Counted from the stretch's first letter, positions 1-8,051 are shown. The stretch is 64,000 nt of DNA from Bacteroides faecalis (GCF_003865075.1 NZ_BHWB01000004.1:186001-250000); one strand, 5' to 3'. The notes: generated by a model not told the origin, from the letters alone. A program made the numbers and translations.

Positions 1-108
1 AGTATCTTTCTTCTGCCGGTTCTGCGCCGCCACTCCCATGGGCAGCAGGCACAGCAAAAGCAGAACAGCTATCCGGCTACATCTTGTCTTATTCGGTTTT
101 GCTTCCAT
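1..108 (-). CDS. Exported protein of unknown function, N-terminal fragment (cut by window edge)
   Basis: An open frame runs from an ATG at 106-108 off the left edge of the window. The 36 visible residues read as a signal peptide: a basic start with Lys and Arg, then a Leu-rich core (AVLLLLCLLPMGVA) ending in Ala-Gln, a usual Bacteroides cleavage context. Its start overlaps the end of the gene at 89-2809 by 20 nt, so the two are probably translationally coupled in one operon with the DUF3575 gene. By analogy with the second set in this window it may be another fimbria-related exported protein, but too little is visible to assign a family. Confidence 0.6.
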   Translation of the reverse strand, partial: MEAKPNKTRCSRIAVLLLLCLLPMGVAAQNRQKKDT

Positions 109-2809
109 CGTTTTCATTCTTCTTATCGTTATTTTGTTCCTCGACGTTTTCCTTTTTCCGTTTCCTTTCCGCCCGGCTGATAGCAGGCGCTTCGGTGACG
201 TTGTCTGCCGTTCCTGCCTCTTCCGTTACCGGTTCCGGCACTTCCGCCTGTTTCTCTTTCCCGCCAGCCTTCTTTTTCTCTTTTTTCTCCTTCTTGGCTT
301 TCACTTTTTTAGGTTTCTTCTCTTTGGCGGCTTTCTCCTCCACCTTTCCCGTTTCTATTGATACCGAATCCACCGGCTCGGAAGCGATAGTGTCAAGATC
401 AACGGTTTCATTTCCTGCAATAGGAGCAGGCAGGGCAACTGTGTCGGTCACAACAATCGGAGTAAAGACACCGGTGGAATCTATAATTGCTTTCAACTCC
501 ACGCGTGTACTATCCGTGTCGGCTACCGGACTCTCCGGCACCTCTTTCCTTTCTTCCGGTTCCGCTTTCTTCGTCTTTTCCTTTTTCGCCTTCTTTTCCT
601 TTTTGGGTTTCTTCACCTTCTCTTTTTTCGGCTTATCACCTATTTTAGTAGAAGTGATTCCTATCGACAGGGATGACTCCGCAGCCTCTCCCGTTGAAGC
701 AGCTTCGTCGTTCTCCACAGGCTCCGGTTCCGGCTCCGCTTTCTTTTTCTCCTTCGCCAGTTTAACCTGTTCCGCCTTCTCCTTTTCCTCATCCTCCAGC
801 TGTTGAAGCAAGTCCGTCACATCACCGTCTATGCGTGCCACATCTTTCAACTTCGGATCAGCGGCGAACGCCTTTTTCAGATTGGCGAAGGCATCCGTAA
901 TCTTGTCCAGCCTGTTAGCCGCCACCGCACGCAGATAGTAGGTCAGCGCCTCTTCCGGCAGCTCATCCGTCTTGTCAAAAGCCTCTTCATTCCGTTTCAG
1001 CGCAAGCAGCAGCACCACCTCGTTCGTACCCCCACGGGAGGCAAAGTGGTCGTATGCCGCCTGGAAGTTTCCGTTGTACGCTCCGGCAAGTGCCTTCACA
1101 TCCGCCGTCACCGGGCTGTCCATTAGCATCGAAGCTACCGAGTCCGCACGTACATAGTCCTTTTCGCCCAGTAGAGCGATAATCTGGTTGCAAAGCAACT
1201 CTTCCGGTGCCCGTTCATTGATGAACGGTTCCAGCAAAGCCACATCCGCTTCCTTCCGGTCAATCAGTATCACCGCCAGTTCGTTTGCCATCAGCATGAA
1301 TTTCGGGTACACCTCCAACGCCTGACGGCAGATTTTCTCCCTTTCGGCATCCGTCTTCGCATTCACATACATGCGCCAGAATTCATACTGCACCAAATCC
1401 TTGTAATTCTTCGCATACATCTGGCGGATTTCATCGTCATTGAGCAGTCTCATCACCGAATAGCTGAAACTGTATTCCACCCGTCGCAGTCGTTTCAGGT
1501 AATCATTAAAAATCACGTTGCGGAAGTTCGGCAGGCGGAGTATCTGCCTGTATTGTGCCGCCATATCGTTCGGATTACGTGCGATGGCATCCCTTATCCC
1601 TTCGGCGGAAAGCGAATCCTTTTCCATGAGCACCGCCACACTTTCCCATGCATCCACCCTTGCATCGAGGCTGATGCTGTCCTGCATTGCCAACACCGTA
1701 CCCGGATTAAGGAACTTCAGGATAGTCTCCTTTGCCGTTGAGGCACGTTTCCATGCCAGTTTCAGGTTACTCTGATAAGGACCCTCCGGCGAGGATACGG
1801 CTGTAATGCTGAAGGCCATAAACTCCGAGTTCGGATCGTTGTCCACATGGGCGAGTTTCTCCCGCATCTTGTCCAGTTCCACCGCATTGTTCGGGTCCGA
1901 ATCATCTATCCTGGCCGAACTGATAAGGAAGGTCAGGTTCACCTGCCCCTTGTCCCCACGAAGTTGCTTCTTCGGTCGTGGGATATACTTCTCGTCCGTC
2001 ATCTTCTTCGCCCCGATATTGAAATCGAAGAACCGCATCGGATTGACGGTTCCCTTGGCGATGACCACCGTATCCCGGTAAGTCGCCTTGCGGTAATTCA
2101 CCAGATACATGAATATGTCGCAGCGGCACTCGTCATCCGGATTATCCAGATACAGGGAATCCGCGTATGCAATCACCTCATTGCCGTCTATGCGCTTGCT
2201 TTTCTCGTAATAGGGATGCAGCGGGTCTTGTGACAGGTCGAATTCCAACATGCGTTCCAGCGCAATGGCATATTCCCTTCCCGTGACCACTGCCGGGCGG
2301 AACAACCTTTGTGTCCCCCGTGTGATATTCACCAGCGTCGGTTGCACGATCACGCGGCTGTTGGGTTTGAACATCTCCTTGGGAATCTTCACTTTCGGGT
2401 GGATAATATACTGGTTGCCTATTATCTCTATGTCGGTAGGTTCCGGTGCCAGCTTGTTGGTTATCCTTTTGGCTACCACCACCACTTCGTCCAGTTGCTG
2501 TGTATCGAAGGACATCACCACATTGATGCGTTGTTTCCCTTTCAGCTTCACCACCTTCGGTGCATACGTCAGTCCCGAAAGGTGCAGGCTGGTGGTCGGG
2601 TCCGCCATTATCTTGAAGTTACCGTCGTAGTCCGTAATTCCATATACATCACCATTCTCCGTCTTGTCCCTTATCACGATGGACATGGCAGGTTGCCCGT
2701 CATCATCCATCACCGTTCCCGTAATCTCCATTTTTGGATTCTGGCAGAATGAGGTCAGGGCGGCGAATAAACATGCCGTAGCCAATAGTATTCTTTTTAT
2801 CGGTTTCAT
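89..2809 (-). CDS. Exported CarboxypepD_reg / OmpA-like / TPR-type protein of a fimbria-associated operon
   Basis: The frame is open to 2875, but the start chosen is the ATG at 2807-2809. It begins a clean signal peptide (MKPIKRILLATACLFAALTS) and lies 12 nt after the stop of the upstream DUF3575 gene. The mature N-terminus is a carboxypeptidase-regulatory-like beta domain with the SusC-plug-like phrase LDEVVVVA, up to about residue 115. A middle part has an OmpA-like stretch (VSSPEGPYQSN, then KRASTAKE) that also occurs in the 8052-9191 protein. The later part is helical and resembles tetratricopeptide repeats. The last 220 or so residues are a Lys/Glu/Pro-rich low-complexity tail. The likely role is envelope assembly or anchoring beside DUF3575. 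This is inferred from context, not from a known activity. Confidence 0.75.
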   Translation of the reverse strand: MKPIKRILLATACLFAALTSFCQNPKMEITGTVMDDDGQPAMSIVIRDKTENGDVYGITDYDGNFKIMADPTTSLHLSGLTYAPKVVKLKGKQRINVVMSFDTQQLDEVVVVAKRITNKLAPEPTDIEIIGNQYIIHPKVKIPKEMFKPNSRVIVQPTLVNITRGTQRLFRPAVVTGREYAIALERMLEFDLSQDPLHPYYEKSKRIDGNEVIAYADSLYLDNPDDECRCDIFMYLVNYRKATYRDTVVIAKGTVNPMRFFDFNIGAKKMTDEKYIPRPKKQLRGDKGQVNLTFLISSARIDDSDPNNAVELDKMREKLAHVDNDPNSEFMAFSITAVSSPEGPYQSNLKLAWKRASTAKETILKFLNPGTVLAMQDSISLDARVDAWESVAVLMEKDSLSAEGIRDAIARNPNDMAAQYRQILRLPNFRNVIFNDYLKRLRRVEYSFSYSVMRLLNDDEIRQMYAKNYKDLVQYEFWRMYVNAKTDAEREKICRQALEVYPKFMLMANELAVILIDRKEADVALLEPFINERAPEELLCNQIIALLGEKDYVRADSVASMLMDSPVTADVKALAGAYNGNFQAAYDHFASRGGTNEVVLLLALKRNEEAFDKTDELPEEALTYYLRAVAANRLDKITDAFANLKKAFAADPKLKDVARIDGDVTDLLQQLEDEEKEKAEQVKLAKEKKKAEPEPEPVENDEAASTGEAAESSLSIGITSTKIGDKPKKEKVKKPKKEKKAKKEKTKKAEPEERKEVPESPVADTDSTRVELKAIIDSTGVFTPIVVTDTVALPAPIAGNETVDLDTIASEPVDSVSIETGKVEEKAAKEKKPKKVKAKKEKKEKKKAGGKEKQAEVPEPVTEEAGTADNVTEAPAISRAERKRKKENVEEQNNDKKNENDGSKTE

Positions 2810-2820
2810 CTCGCTTTGAT

Positions 2821-3411
2821 TTATTTGAGTACGTATACGAAAGAAATTCCCAGTTTTACAGGTGCCACTATCCACCCCGAATCATCAGGTGCCGGATGTG
2901 CCGTTCCCGGTCTATAGCGTGCCAGCCGGTAACGGATGGCGCCTACACCTGCATTCAGTTCGAAGTTCCACCGCCGTGAAAGTATCCAGTTGTAACCATA
3001 GGTCAGTCCGGCGGCATACGAGTCGCCGAAATACCCCCTCTCTTTGTACCCTACGTCATAAGTGGAATAAAAGGCGGTGATACCCACATAATGCTTGGTG
3101 AGCAAACTCACAAGCCAGTACCTGAACTCGGGTTGCAGCCGGATGTGTCTGAAATAAAAATCGGGTTTGTACCTGAAGGGAGTCGCCGTGCCGGACAGGT
3201 CGAGCGTAAGGCGGTTACTGACGGCAAACTCCACACTGAGATTGGGCGAAGCCGTCATCCAGTCCGTCAGGTTCGTTTTCAAGGCAACGCGCTGTGCTTG
3301 CGTGTTGTCGGGAAAGAATAATAATAGAGACAGTAAAAGCATCCCGGAAAAGAGATGCACCCGATGGTTCCCCGGAAAACAGGAAACATGCCGTTTGGTA
3401 AGTATGTCCAT
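2821..3411 (-). CDS. DUF3575 family exported beta-barrel-like protein
   Basis: This 196-residue protein has a signal peptide (LLLSLLLFFPDNTQAQ) followed by the DUF3575 pattern: KTNLTDWMTASPNLSVEF, the central PEFRYWL, GLTYGYNWILSRRWNFE and a final aromatic strand (ISFVYVLK). The repeated amphipathic strands suggest a small outer-membrane barrel. It is paralogous to the protein at 7476-8042, which shares NLGFEFGF, QPEYRYWL and GFTYGYQWI. It is the first gene of the leftward operon. In Bacteroidetes, DUF3575 genes commonly lead fimbrillin clusters, but their exact function is not established. Confidence 0.85.
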   Translation of the reverse strand: MDILTKRHVSCFPGNHRVHLFSGMLLLSLLLFFPDNTQAQRVALKTNLTDWMTASPNLSVEFAVSNRLTLDLSGTATPFRYKPDFYFRHIRLQPEFRYWLVSLLTKHYVGITAFYSTYDVGYKERGYFGDSYAAGLTYGYNWILSRRWNFELNAGVGAIRYRLARYRPGTAHPAPDDSGWIVAPVKLGISFVYVLK

Positions 3412-3460
3412 AAATCACGTCCGCTTGGAATAGCGTCCGTCATTTGCATATCATCGGCGG

Positions 3461-3468
3461 CAAAGATA
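3461..3468 (-). promoter_or_regulatory. Candidate Bacteroides -7 box for the DUF3575 operon
   Basis: On the minus strand TATCTTTG matches the TAnnTTTG consensus exactly and lies about 50 nt upstream of the DUF3575 start at 3411. No good TTTG/TTG element is found at the expected 19-21 nt upstream, so this is a half match. Confidence 0.4.
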
Positions 3469-3493
3469 AACAATCTTTTTATAAATTTTCTTT

Positions 3494-4558
3494 TTACTCT
3501 TGATTTTTCTTCGGGGGGCTGTTTCTTTCCTCTGCCAGGAGCATCAGCAAGTACGCCTTCAGGTTGGTTTTCTTGTCCAGTTTCATTTTTTTTCGTACAC
3601 GCGAGCGGTTCGCCCTTACGCTTGACTCATTAATATAGAGCATCCGGCTGATTTCCGTGATGGATTTATCCTCCAGGATCAAACAGCAAAGCTGCACCTC
3701 TTGGTCGTAAAGGAAAATTTGTATTTCTCGCTGATTTGTCCTCAGCTCCTCACTGGCAAGTAACCTTTCGCCCTGACCACCAACCGGTCGCCGATGGCTT
3801 CCTGCATCTGACCGAACAGTTTCTCGGTCTGGATGCGTTGTGCGTGGGGTTTCTGTACGATATCAATGAGCAATTCCCACTGTTTTTTCGTTCAATCCCA
3901 TCAACCGGCAAAGAGACTTTTTCTCCGAAAGCAGCTCTCTTTTTTTCAAGAATGTATCCCAGAGGAACATGCGGATATACGTAAGTAACACGGGCGGGGC
4001 TATGAATGCCAGGGAGAAGCTGGGAAAAACCTGAACCAGAAAGGCGGGGAAATGGATGGCGGAAACGGTGGCAAGAGCCGTGAGCGGTGTCAGGCAGAGG
4101 ATATATATCAGGCTCTTTCGCAGGCTCATCGAAGCAAGCACACAAACAATGAACCCAATGAACAAATCGTGCGGAAGCATAAACCTGTTATACTCTATGA
4201 CTACGGCGTAGTTGTAGAGTATGGAGACGGCAACATTGGCTTGCACTGCCCCCAGCAGAATGGCAAGAGCTGTGTGGACGGCAAGCTTCCCGTGAATATA
4301 GAGCAATAACACGGCGGCGTAAGTCAATAAGGATATCAAATTGGCCGTAAGTAACAGATATACTGCCGAAAACGCATAGGTCACCGAGTCGTAAACCATT
4401 CCGATGGAAAAACAGGTAAACGTGGAAGCAGCAATGCAAATCAGCGCTTTTTCCTCTGTATCTTTTGATTGCCCCAACCGGCGGGACAGGTATTTGTAAC
4501 TATCGGGAAAATTCTTTTCGTAGTAATTGATAATGTTATGAAATTTCAGATTCAGCAT
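3494..4558 (-). pseudogene. Membrane-anchored LuxR-type transcriptional regulator, disrupted by two compensating frameshifts
   Basis: The N-terminal frame (4558 down to 3863) encodes a short cytoplasmic start, about six hydrophobic segments and a charged linker ending LMGLNEKTVGIAH-stop. The C-terminal frame (3697 down to 3494) encodes a helix-turn-helix of LuxR type (ITEISRMLYINESSVRANRSRVRKKM). Both lie in the same frame. Between about 3893 and 3768 the sensible protein (QWELLIDIVQKPHAQRI, KLFGQMQEAIGDRL) is in another frame, so one extra base at an A6 run near 3893 and one lost base near 3768 cancel out, leaving stops between. Joined, it is about 350 residues. It lies upstream of and co-directional with the DUF3575 operon and was probably its regulator. 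Two sequencing errors are an alternative explanation. Confidence 0.65.
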
Positions 4559-4775
4559 GTTTTTGTTTTAAGTTTTTTAGATATAAATTTAATCATTGGA
4601 CCATGTTCTTGGGAAAGTTTCCATTAGTTTAATATATAGTATTAAAATAGTCTTAATTTTGATATTAAAATTTATATAAATAATGTATTCGCCATACAGC
4701 CAGTCAGTTACTTTGTTTTTGTACATATTTATCCAAGCATAAAGGAGGATGACGGCGGTGCGGATGCGCGATTCT

Positions 4776-4807
4776 TTTGCATATCCCGATTATTATATCT
4801 AATTTTG
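4776..4807 (+). promoter_or_regulatory. Candidate Bacteroides promoter (TTTG-N20-TAATTTTG)
   Basis: TTTG at 4776-4779 and TAATTTTG at 4800-4807 are separated by exactly 20 nt, matching the Bacteroides primary sigma-factor consensus. Transcription would start near 4813 and run right towards the recombinase at 5441. That would give a leader of about 630 nt with no recognisable protein in it, or a separate short RNA. Confidence 0.55.
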
Positions 4808-4937
4808 CAGGGTGGAAACAATGTAGGGTTTCCGCACTATTTTTTTGAACTGAGCGTAAGTGTAATTATCCTATTCTGAAATCTCGACAATTTCAACCAT
4901 TAGGAATAATAAACTGCTGAACGCCGGTGTCTCTGTC

Positions 4938-4958
4938 GTATATATCAACTATATATAC
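4938..4958. other. Perfect 8-bp palindrome in the gene-poor leader
   Basis: GTATATAT at 4938-4945 and its reverse complement at 4951-4958 flank a 5-nt loop. It lies in the 4559-5440 interval, which holds no protein I recognise. It could be a weak hairpin or an operator; AT richness makes chance possible. Confidence 0.35.
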
Positions 4959-5169
4959 CTCATGGGCGCAGGGCAAGTGTTTGTTATCTAATGGTGGGCA
5001 GTCGAGAGCCTCAGAATAATAACAATCCACTTGTTCTTGCGCTTTTTTTATGCACTATGGTGTCCTTTCGGAACAGGGGAAACCGGATAAAAAACAATTC
5101 TTGGTATATGGACTATTTTATAGTGAACAGAGCATCGAAATCTGCGTCGGCAGCTATCAAAACTGGAAT

Positions 5170-5264
5170 GCAGCCTTTTGCAGCCTTATTGAATATCAGT
5201 CGTTTAGCCTCTTTTGCAGCCTTTTGCAACCTGCCAAAAAGTGAAAAAGCAGCCTTTTGCAGCC
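5170..5264 (+). repeat. Three direct repeats of GCAGCCTTTTGCAGCC upstream of the recombinase promoter
   Basis: Copies lie at 5170-5185, 5216-5231 (one mismatch, GCAACC) and 5249-5264, with spacings of 46 and 33 nt between starts. Each copy is itself a doubled GCAGCC around TTTT. They end about 20 bp before the -33 element of the promoter at 5285-5316. That position suits binding sites for a regulator or for the recombinase itself. No spacer structure suggests CRISPR. Confidence 0.6.
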
Positions 5265-5284
5265 TATCATTTTCCCTCCGAAAG

Positions 5285-5316
5285 CTTGAACGTTGAAAAT
5301 CTTCTGGGTAAATTTG
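5285..5316 (+). promoter_or_regulatory. Promoter of the tyrosine recombinase gene (CTTG-N20-TAAATTTG)
   Basis: CTTG at 5285-5288 and TAAATTTG at 5309-5316 are exactly 20 nt apart, a near-ideal Bacteroides promoter. The start of transcription would be near 5322, about 120 nt before the recombinase ATG at 5441. A second -7-like box (TACATTTG, 5395-5402) has no good partner. Confidence 0.65.
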
Positions 5317-5440
5317 CAAAAGATAATATAAAATTAACGGTGGTGGGGAAATGATACAATCCGGTTTGCAACAGCGGAGCGTGGATAGTTGTTTTACATT
5401 TGCAAAAATTAAAGTATTTACCTTTAAAAACAATTGTAAG

Positions 5441-6661
5441 ATGACTTCTATTAAAGCCAGACTTAATTGTTCGCGGTTAGGTAAGGACGGATTGTACCCG
5501 CTCGTTATCCAGGTTATCCATAACCGGATTAAGCGGGAGATATACACTCCTTACCGACTGAAACGAACCGAATTCGATCCGCACACGGAGAGAGCCCTGA
5601 CGGATTGGCGCAGCAAAACGCGCGCAACCGAAATCCGTGAAATAAACGAGTACCTTATATATATAAAGGAGGAACTTGAGAAAGTATGCCATTCCCTGGC
5701 CGGGCGGGGTGAGTTTACTTCTGCCGGTATTATTGCCGGTTACAAGGCACACAATGACATGAGTAACTTTTTTATTTATGCCGATTCCCGAATCAGGGAG
5801 TTGGTCAATGCCGGCAAGGATGGTACGGCTGCCAATTACCGCAGTGCCGTCAATGCTTTCGAGCATTTTGTCGGAAGCCGTGATTTATCCCTGAATGCGA
5901 TCACGAAGAAAACCATAGAGGCGTTTATTGATTCCCGGGGAGTGCTGAAGAACAACCCCAATACGATTCACTTTTATGTAAAGCAACTCCGGGCTATATA
6001 TAACAAGGCGGATGATGAAGGATATGTCCACGCAGTCTATAACCCGTTCCATAAAATCAGGCTGAAAGGCAGCAAGTCGCCCAAGCGTGCCATCTCTAAA
6101 AGCGAGGTCGGCAAGATAGCTGCCCTTGAACTGGAAGGGGAGCATGCGCACAAGGCATTGGCGCGGGACTTGTTCCTGTTCAGTATTTATACCCGTGGAA
6201 TGTCGTTCGTAGACATGTGCTACCTACGCAAAGAAAACATCTCCGGGAATATGCTGGTATACAGGCGGCGCAAGACCGACCAACTGTTGCAGGTAAAGAT
6301 CGAACCGCCCTTAAAAGCGCTGTTGCGCAAATACGGGGACAACAGTTCCCCCTATTTACTTCCCATGCTACGGAGTGACGACAGCTATAAAGGCTACCGT
6401 TATATCCAGCGGCGTTTGAACAAGCGTATCCGTGAACTTGGCGACAGGCTCGGGTTCGATTTCCCGCTTACTTTTTATGTGGCGCGCCATACGTGGGCTA
6501 CGTTTGCACACGAAAAAGGTGTCCCGGTTTCGGTTATCAGTGAAAGCATGGGGCATACGTCGGAGAAGACGACGCACCTGTATCTGGCAAGCCTTAGCCA
6601 TAAGGTGATTGATAAAGCTAATAAGACAGTGATTAATTACTGGACTTCTGCAAAGATTTAA
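5441..6661 (+). CDS. Tyrosine recombinase, probable DNA invertase of the adjacent promoter switch
   Basis: The frame opens at 5351, but the start at 5441 (MTSIKARLNC) is preferred: it follows the promoter and matches the usual N-terminus of Bacteroides phase-variation recombinases. It has an Arm-type N-terminal domain, a SAM-like core-binding domain (about 110-200) and a catalytic domain with R252 (IYTRGMSF), a lysine in RRRKTDQ, R349-H350 (ARHTWAT), H372 (SMGHTS) and nucleophile Y381 (HLYLAS). At 406 residues it is the size of Tsr/Mpi-like invertases. The 3' end lies 41 bp from one arm of a perfect 26-bp inverted repeat, so inversion of that segment is its probable job. An integrative-element role is less likely: no transfer or relaxase genes are nearby. 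Confidence 0.85.
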   Translation: MTSIKARLNCSRLGKDGLYPLVIQVIHNRIKREIYTPYRLKRTEFDPHTERALTDWRSKTRATEIREINEYLIYIKEELEKVCHSLAGRGEFTSAGIIAGYKAHNDMSNFFIYADSRIRELVNAGKDGTAANYRSAVNAFEHFVGSRDLSLNAITKKTIEAFIDSRGVLKNNPNTIHFYVKQLRAIYNKADDEGYVHAVYNPFHKIRLKGSKSPKRAISKSEVGKIAALELEGEHAHKALARDLFLFSIYTRGMSFVDMCYLRKENISGNMLVYRRRKTDQLLQVKIEPPLKALLRKYGDNSSPYLLPMLRSDDSYKGYRYIQRRLNKRIRELGDRLGFDFPLTFYVARHTWATFAHEKGVPVSVISESMGHTSEKTTHLYLASLSHKVIDKANKTVINYWTSAKI

Positions 6662-6702
6662 TAAGTAATGATTTATACACATTTGCAGTTAATGATATTT
6701 TA

Positions 6703-6728
6703 TACTCTTTCTTTGGATAAAAGGGTAT
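6703..6728 (+). repeat. Left arm of perfect 26-bp inverted repeat (invertible promoter boundary)
   Basis: Bases 6703-6728 (start TACTCTTTCTTTGG, end AAAAGGGTAT) are the exact reverse complement of 7351-7376. Neither the outer nor the inner adjacent base pairs, so the repeat is exactly 26 bp. Such repeats are the crossover sites of tyrosine-recombinase promoter inversion in Bacteroides. Confidence 0.95.
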
Positions 6729-6801
6729 TTTCCATTACTTCCCTTCCTTTTTTATTCCGCACTTTATACAGATAAGTTCCTATTAATAAGGAAATACTGT
6801 G

Positions 6802-6833
6802 CAAAGATAAAGTGAATAAACTTCAAAAGCAAG
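6802..6833 (-). promoter_or_regulatory. Switch promoter, facing left in this copy (OFF for the fimbrial operon)
   Basis: Read on the minus strand, CTTG (6833-6830), a 20-nt spacer and TATCTTTG (6809-6802) match the Bacteroides promoter consensus. In the present orientation it fires towards the recombinase 3' end, antisense to it. After inversion about the 26-bp arms it would lie near 7246-7277, facing the DUF3575 gene at 7476, with a leader of about 200 nt. Confidence 0.65.
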
Positions 6834-7258
6834 CAAAACCTTTAAAATATTACAATATACATATATTTTGTGCTTTATAATCATATTATTTTCTATATTT
6901 TTTGCGACTTTTAAGCATGATTCTTCCATCCGGTAATATGTCGCTTTATTTCCGGTATTTTCAAGTCACCCAGTGTCCTTCCACTTTTCAACCCTCACCA
7001 ATCTGCCATAAGGGCGTAACTGTTTCTGATATTTCTTAGTTTGTTAGCATCAGGCAGCTTTATCAGCCGTCAGGCACCAGCAGAAATAGTATGCGTAAAC
7101 TATTGTAATTCAATAAAATAATCACCATCGGTAATATCTTATTATTTTAAAATCAACCTTTATCAGATACCTCAAAAGTGTTGTTTCTGAATTTGTTTCG
7201 GCAAATAAGGGAATTAACTTGCTATGAGCGAGCCAATTACACCAATGCCTTTCAATAT

Positions 7259-7287
7259 AGTTTCTGAAAAAACGGTTATCAGAAACA
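7259..7287. other. Hairpin GTTTCTGA / TCAGAAAC in the invertible segment
   Basis: GTTTCTGA at 7260-7267 and TCAGAAAC at 7279-7286 form an 8-bp stem with an 11-nt loop. Further direct copies of TGTTTCTGA lie at 7021-7029 and 7182-7190. They could be sites for a regulator or for a recombination accessory protein. Confidence 0.4.
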
Positions 7288-7350
7288 TTTCAGCTTACTC
7301 CTTTATTATAAGTTGTTAATAATCAAAGACTTATCGTCTAATTTTCAATT

Positions 7351-7376
7351 ATACCCTTTTATCCAAAGAAAGAGTA
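7351..7376 (-). repeat. Right arm of perfect 26-bp inverted repeat
   Basis: This is the exact reverse complement of 6703-6728. It lies 99 bp upstream of the first gene of the fimbrial operon, between the switch promoter segment and the operon. Confidence 0.95.
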
Positions 7377-7475
7377 CATCTATTTAAAAAGGGAACCGCA
7401 TAGATAAGCAAAAAAGCAGAGATTTAGAATTAGCCCTGCTTTAAGAATAAGATTAATGACAAACAAATTATTATA

Positions 7476-8042
7476 ATGAAAAACAGGCTACTGACAGGTT
7501 TAATCGCGTTGCTCTCCTTATTTATATATGCAACGAAAGCCGATGCCCAACAATGGGCGGTAAACACCAACGGATTGTATTGGCTGGCGGCCACCCCTAA
7601 CCTTGGATTTGAATTCGGCTTCCATAAGAATATGAGTGTCGCTATCAGTGGCAATTACAATCCTTTTACTTTCAAGGACAACCGCAAGATGAAGCACTGG
7701 CTGGTTCAGCCGGAATACCGTTACTGGCTGAGCGAATCGTTCAAAGGCCACTTCTTCGGCATCCACGGCATGGCGGGCAGCTACAACTTCGGCAACCTCC
7801 CTTTCGGTTCCATGAAGGACTACCGCTACGAGGGCAACCTTTACGGCGGCGGCTTCACCTACGGTTACCAGTGGATTGTGAGCAACCGGGTGAATATCGG
7901 CGCCGAGATCGGTCTGGGCTACCTGTATATGGATTACAATAAATTCTATTGCCAGACCTGCGGCGAGCGCATCGACCACTACCGGAGCAATTACTTCGGC
8001 CCAACGAAAGTCGCCGTGAGCATCATCTACCTGCTTAAATAA
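7476..8042 (+). CDS. DUF3575 family exported beta-barrel-like protein, first gene of the fimbrial operon
   Basis: The 188-residue product has a signal peptide (LLTGLIALLSLFIYATKADAQ) and the DUF3575 signature: NTNGLYWLAATPNLGFEFGF, LVQPEYRYWLSES, GGGFTYGYQWIVSNRVNIGAE and a closing strand VAVSIIYLLK. It is probably a small outer-membrane barrel. It is a paralogue of 2821-3411. The gene follows the invertible segment directly, and an OmpA-like gene starts 9 bp after its stop, so it should be phase-variable with the rest of the operon. A 7-bp stem (AAAGCAG / CTGCTTT, about 7413-7443) lies in its leader. Confidence 0.85.
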   Translation: MKNRLLTGLIALLSLFIYATKADAQQWAVNTNGLYWLAATPNLGFEFGFHKNMSVAISGNYNPFTFKDNRKMKHWLVQPEYRYWLSESFKGHFFGIHGMAGSYNFGNLPFGSMKDYRYEGNLYGGGFTYGYQWIVSNRVNIGAEIGLGYLYMDYNKFYCQTCGERIDHYRSNYFGPTKVAVSIIYLLK

Positions 8043-8051
8043 AAACAGCCC

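Larger units (their letters stand above)
6729..7350. promoter_or_regulatory. Invertible 622-bp segment, no genes, upstream of the fimbrial operon
   Basis: This AT-rich stretch holds no convincing reading frame and lies between two perfect 26-bp inverted arms. It contains one exact TAnnTTTG box in either strand, on the minus strand at 6802-6809. The 99 bp between the right arm and the first fimbrial gene carry no consensus promoter. The operon therefore seems to rely on a promoter brought in by inversion. The segment also holds three copies of TGTTTCTGA (or GTTTCTGA) and one inverted copy. It is AT-rich compared with the GC-rich fimbrial genes. Confidence 0.8.

Noticed and set aside
84..806. 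Plus-strand Ser/Phe-rich frame of 240 codons
   Set aside because: It is the mirror of the Lys/Glu-rich tail of the 89-2809 protein.
5170..5264. Possible CRISPR array
   Set aside because: Only three 16-bp copies with unequal spacing (30 and 17 nt between copies) and no cas genes; more like regulator sites.
4991..5296. Plus-strand frame of 101 codons upstream of the recombinase
   Set aside because: It includes the GCAGCC repeats and the promoter region, has no family likeness and no good ribosome site.
5441..6661. Integrase of a conjugative element or prophage
   Set aside because: No relaxase, transfer, phage or tRNA attachment genes are near; the adjacent perfect inverted repeat explains it as an invertase.
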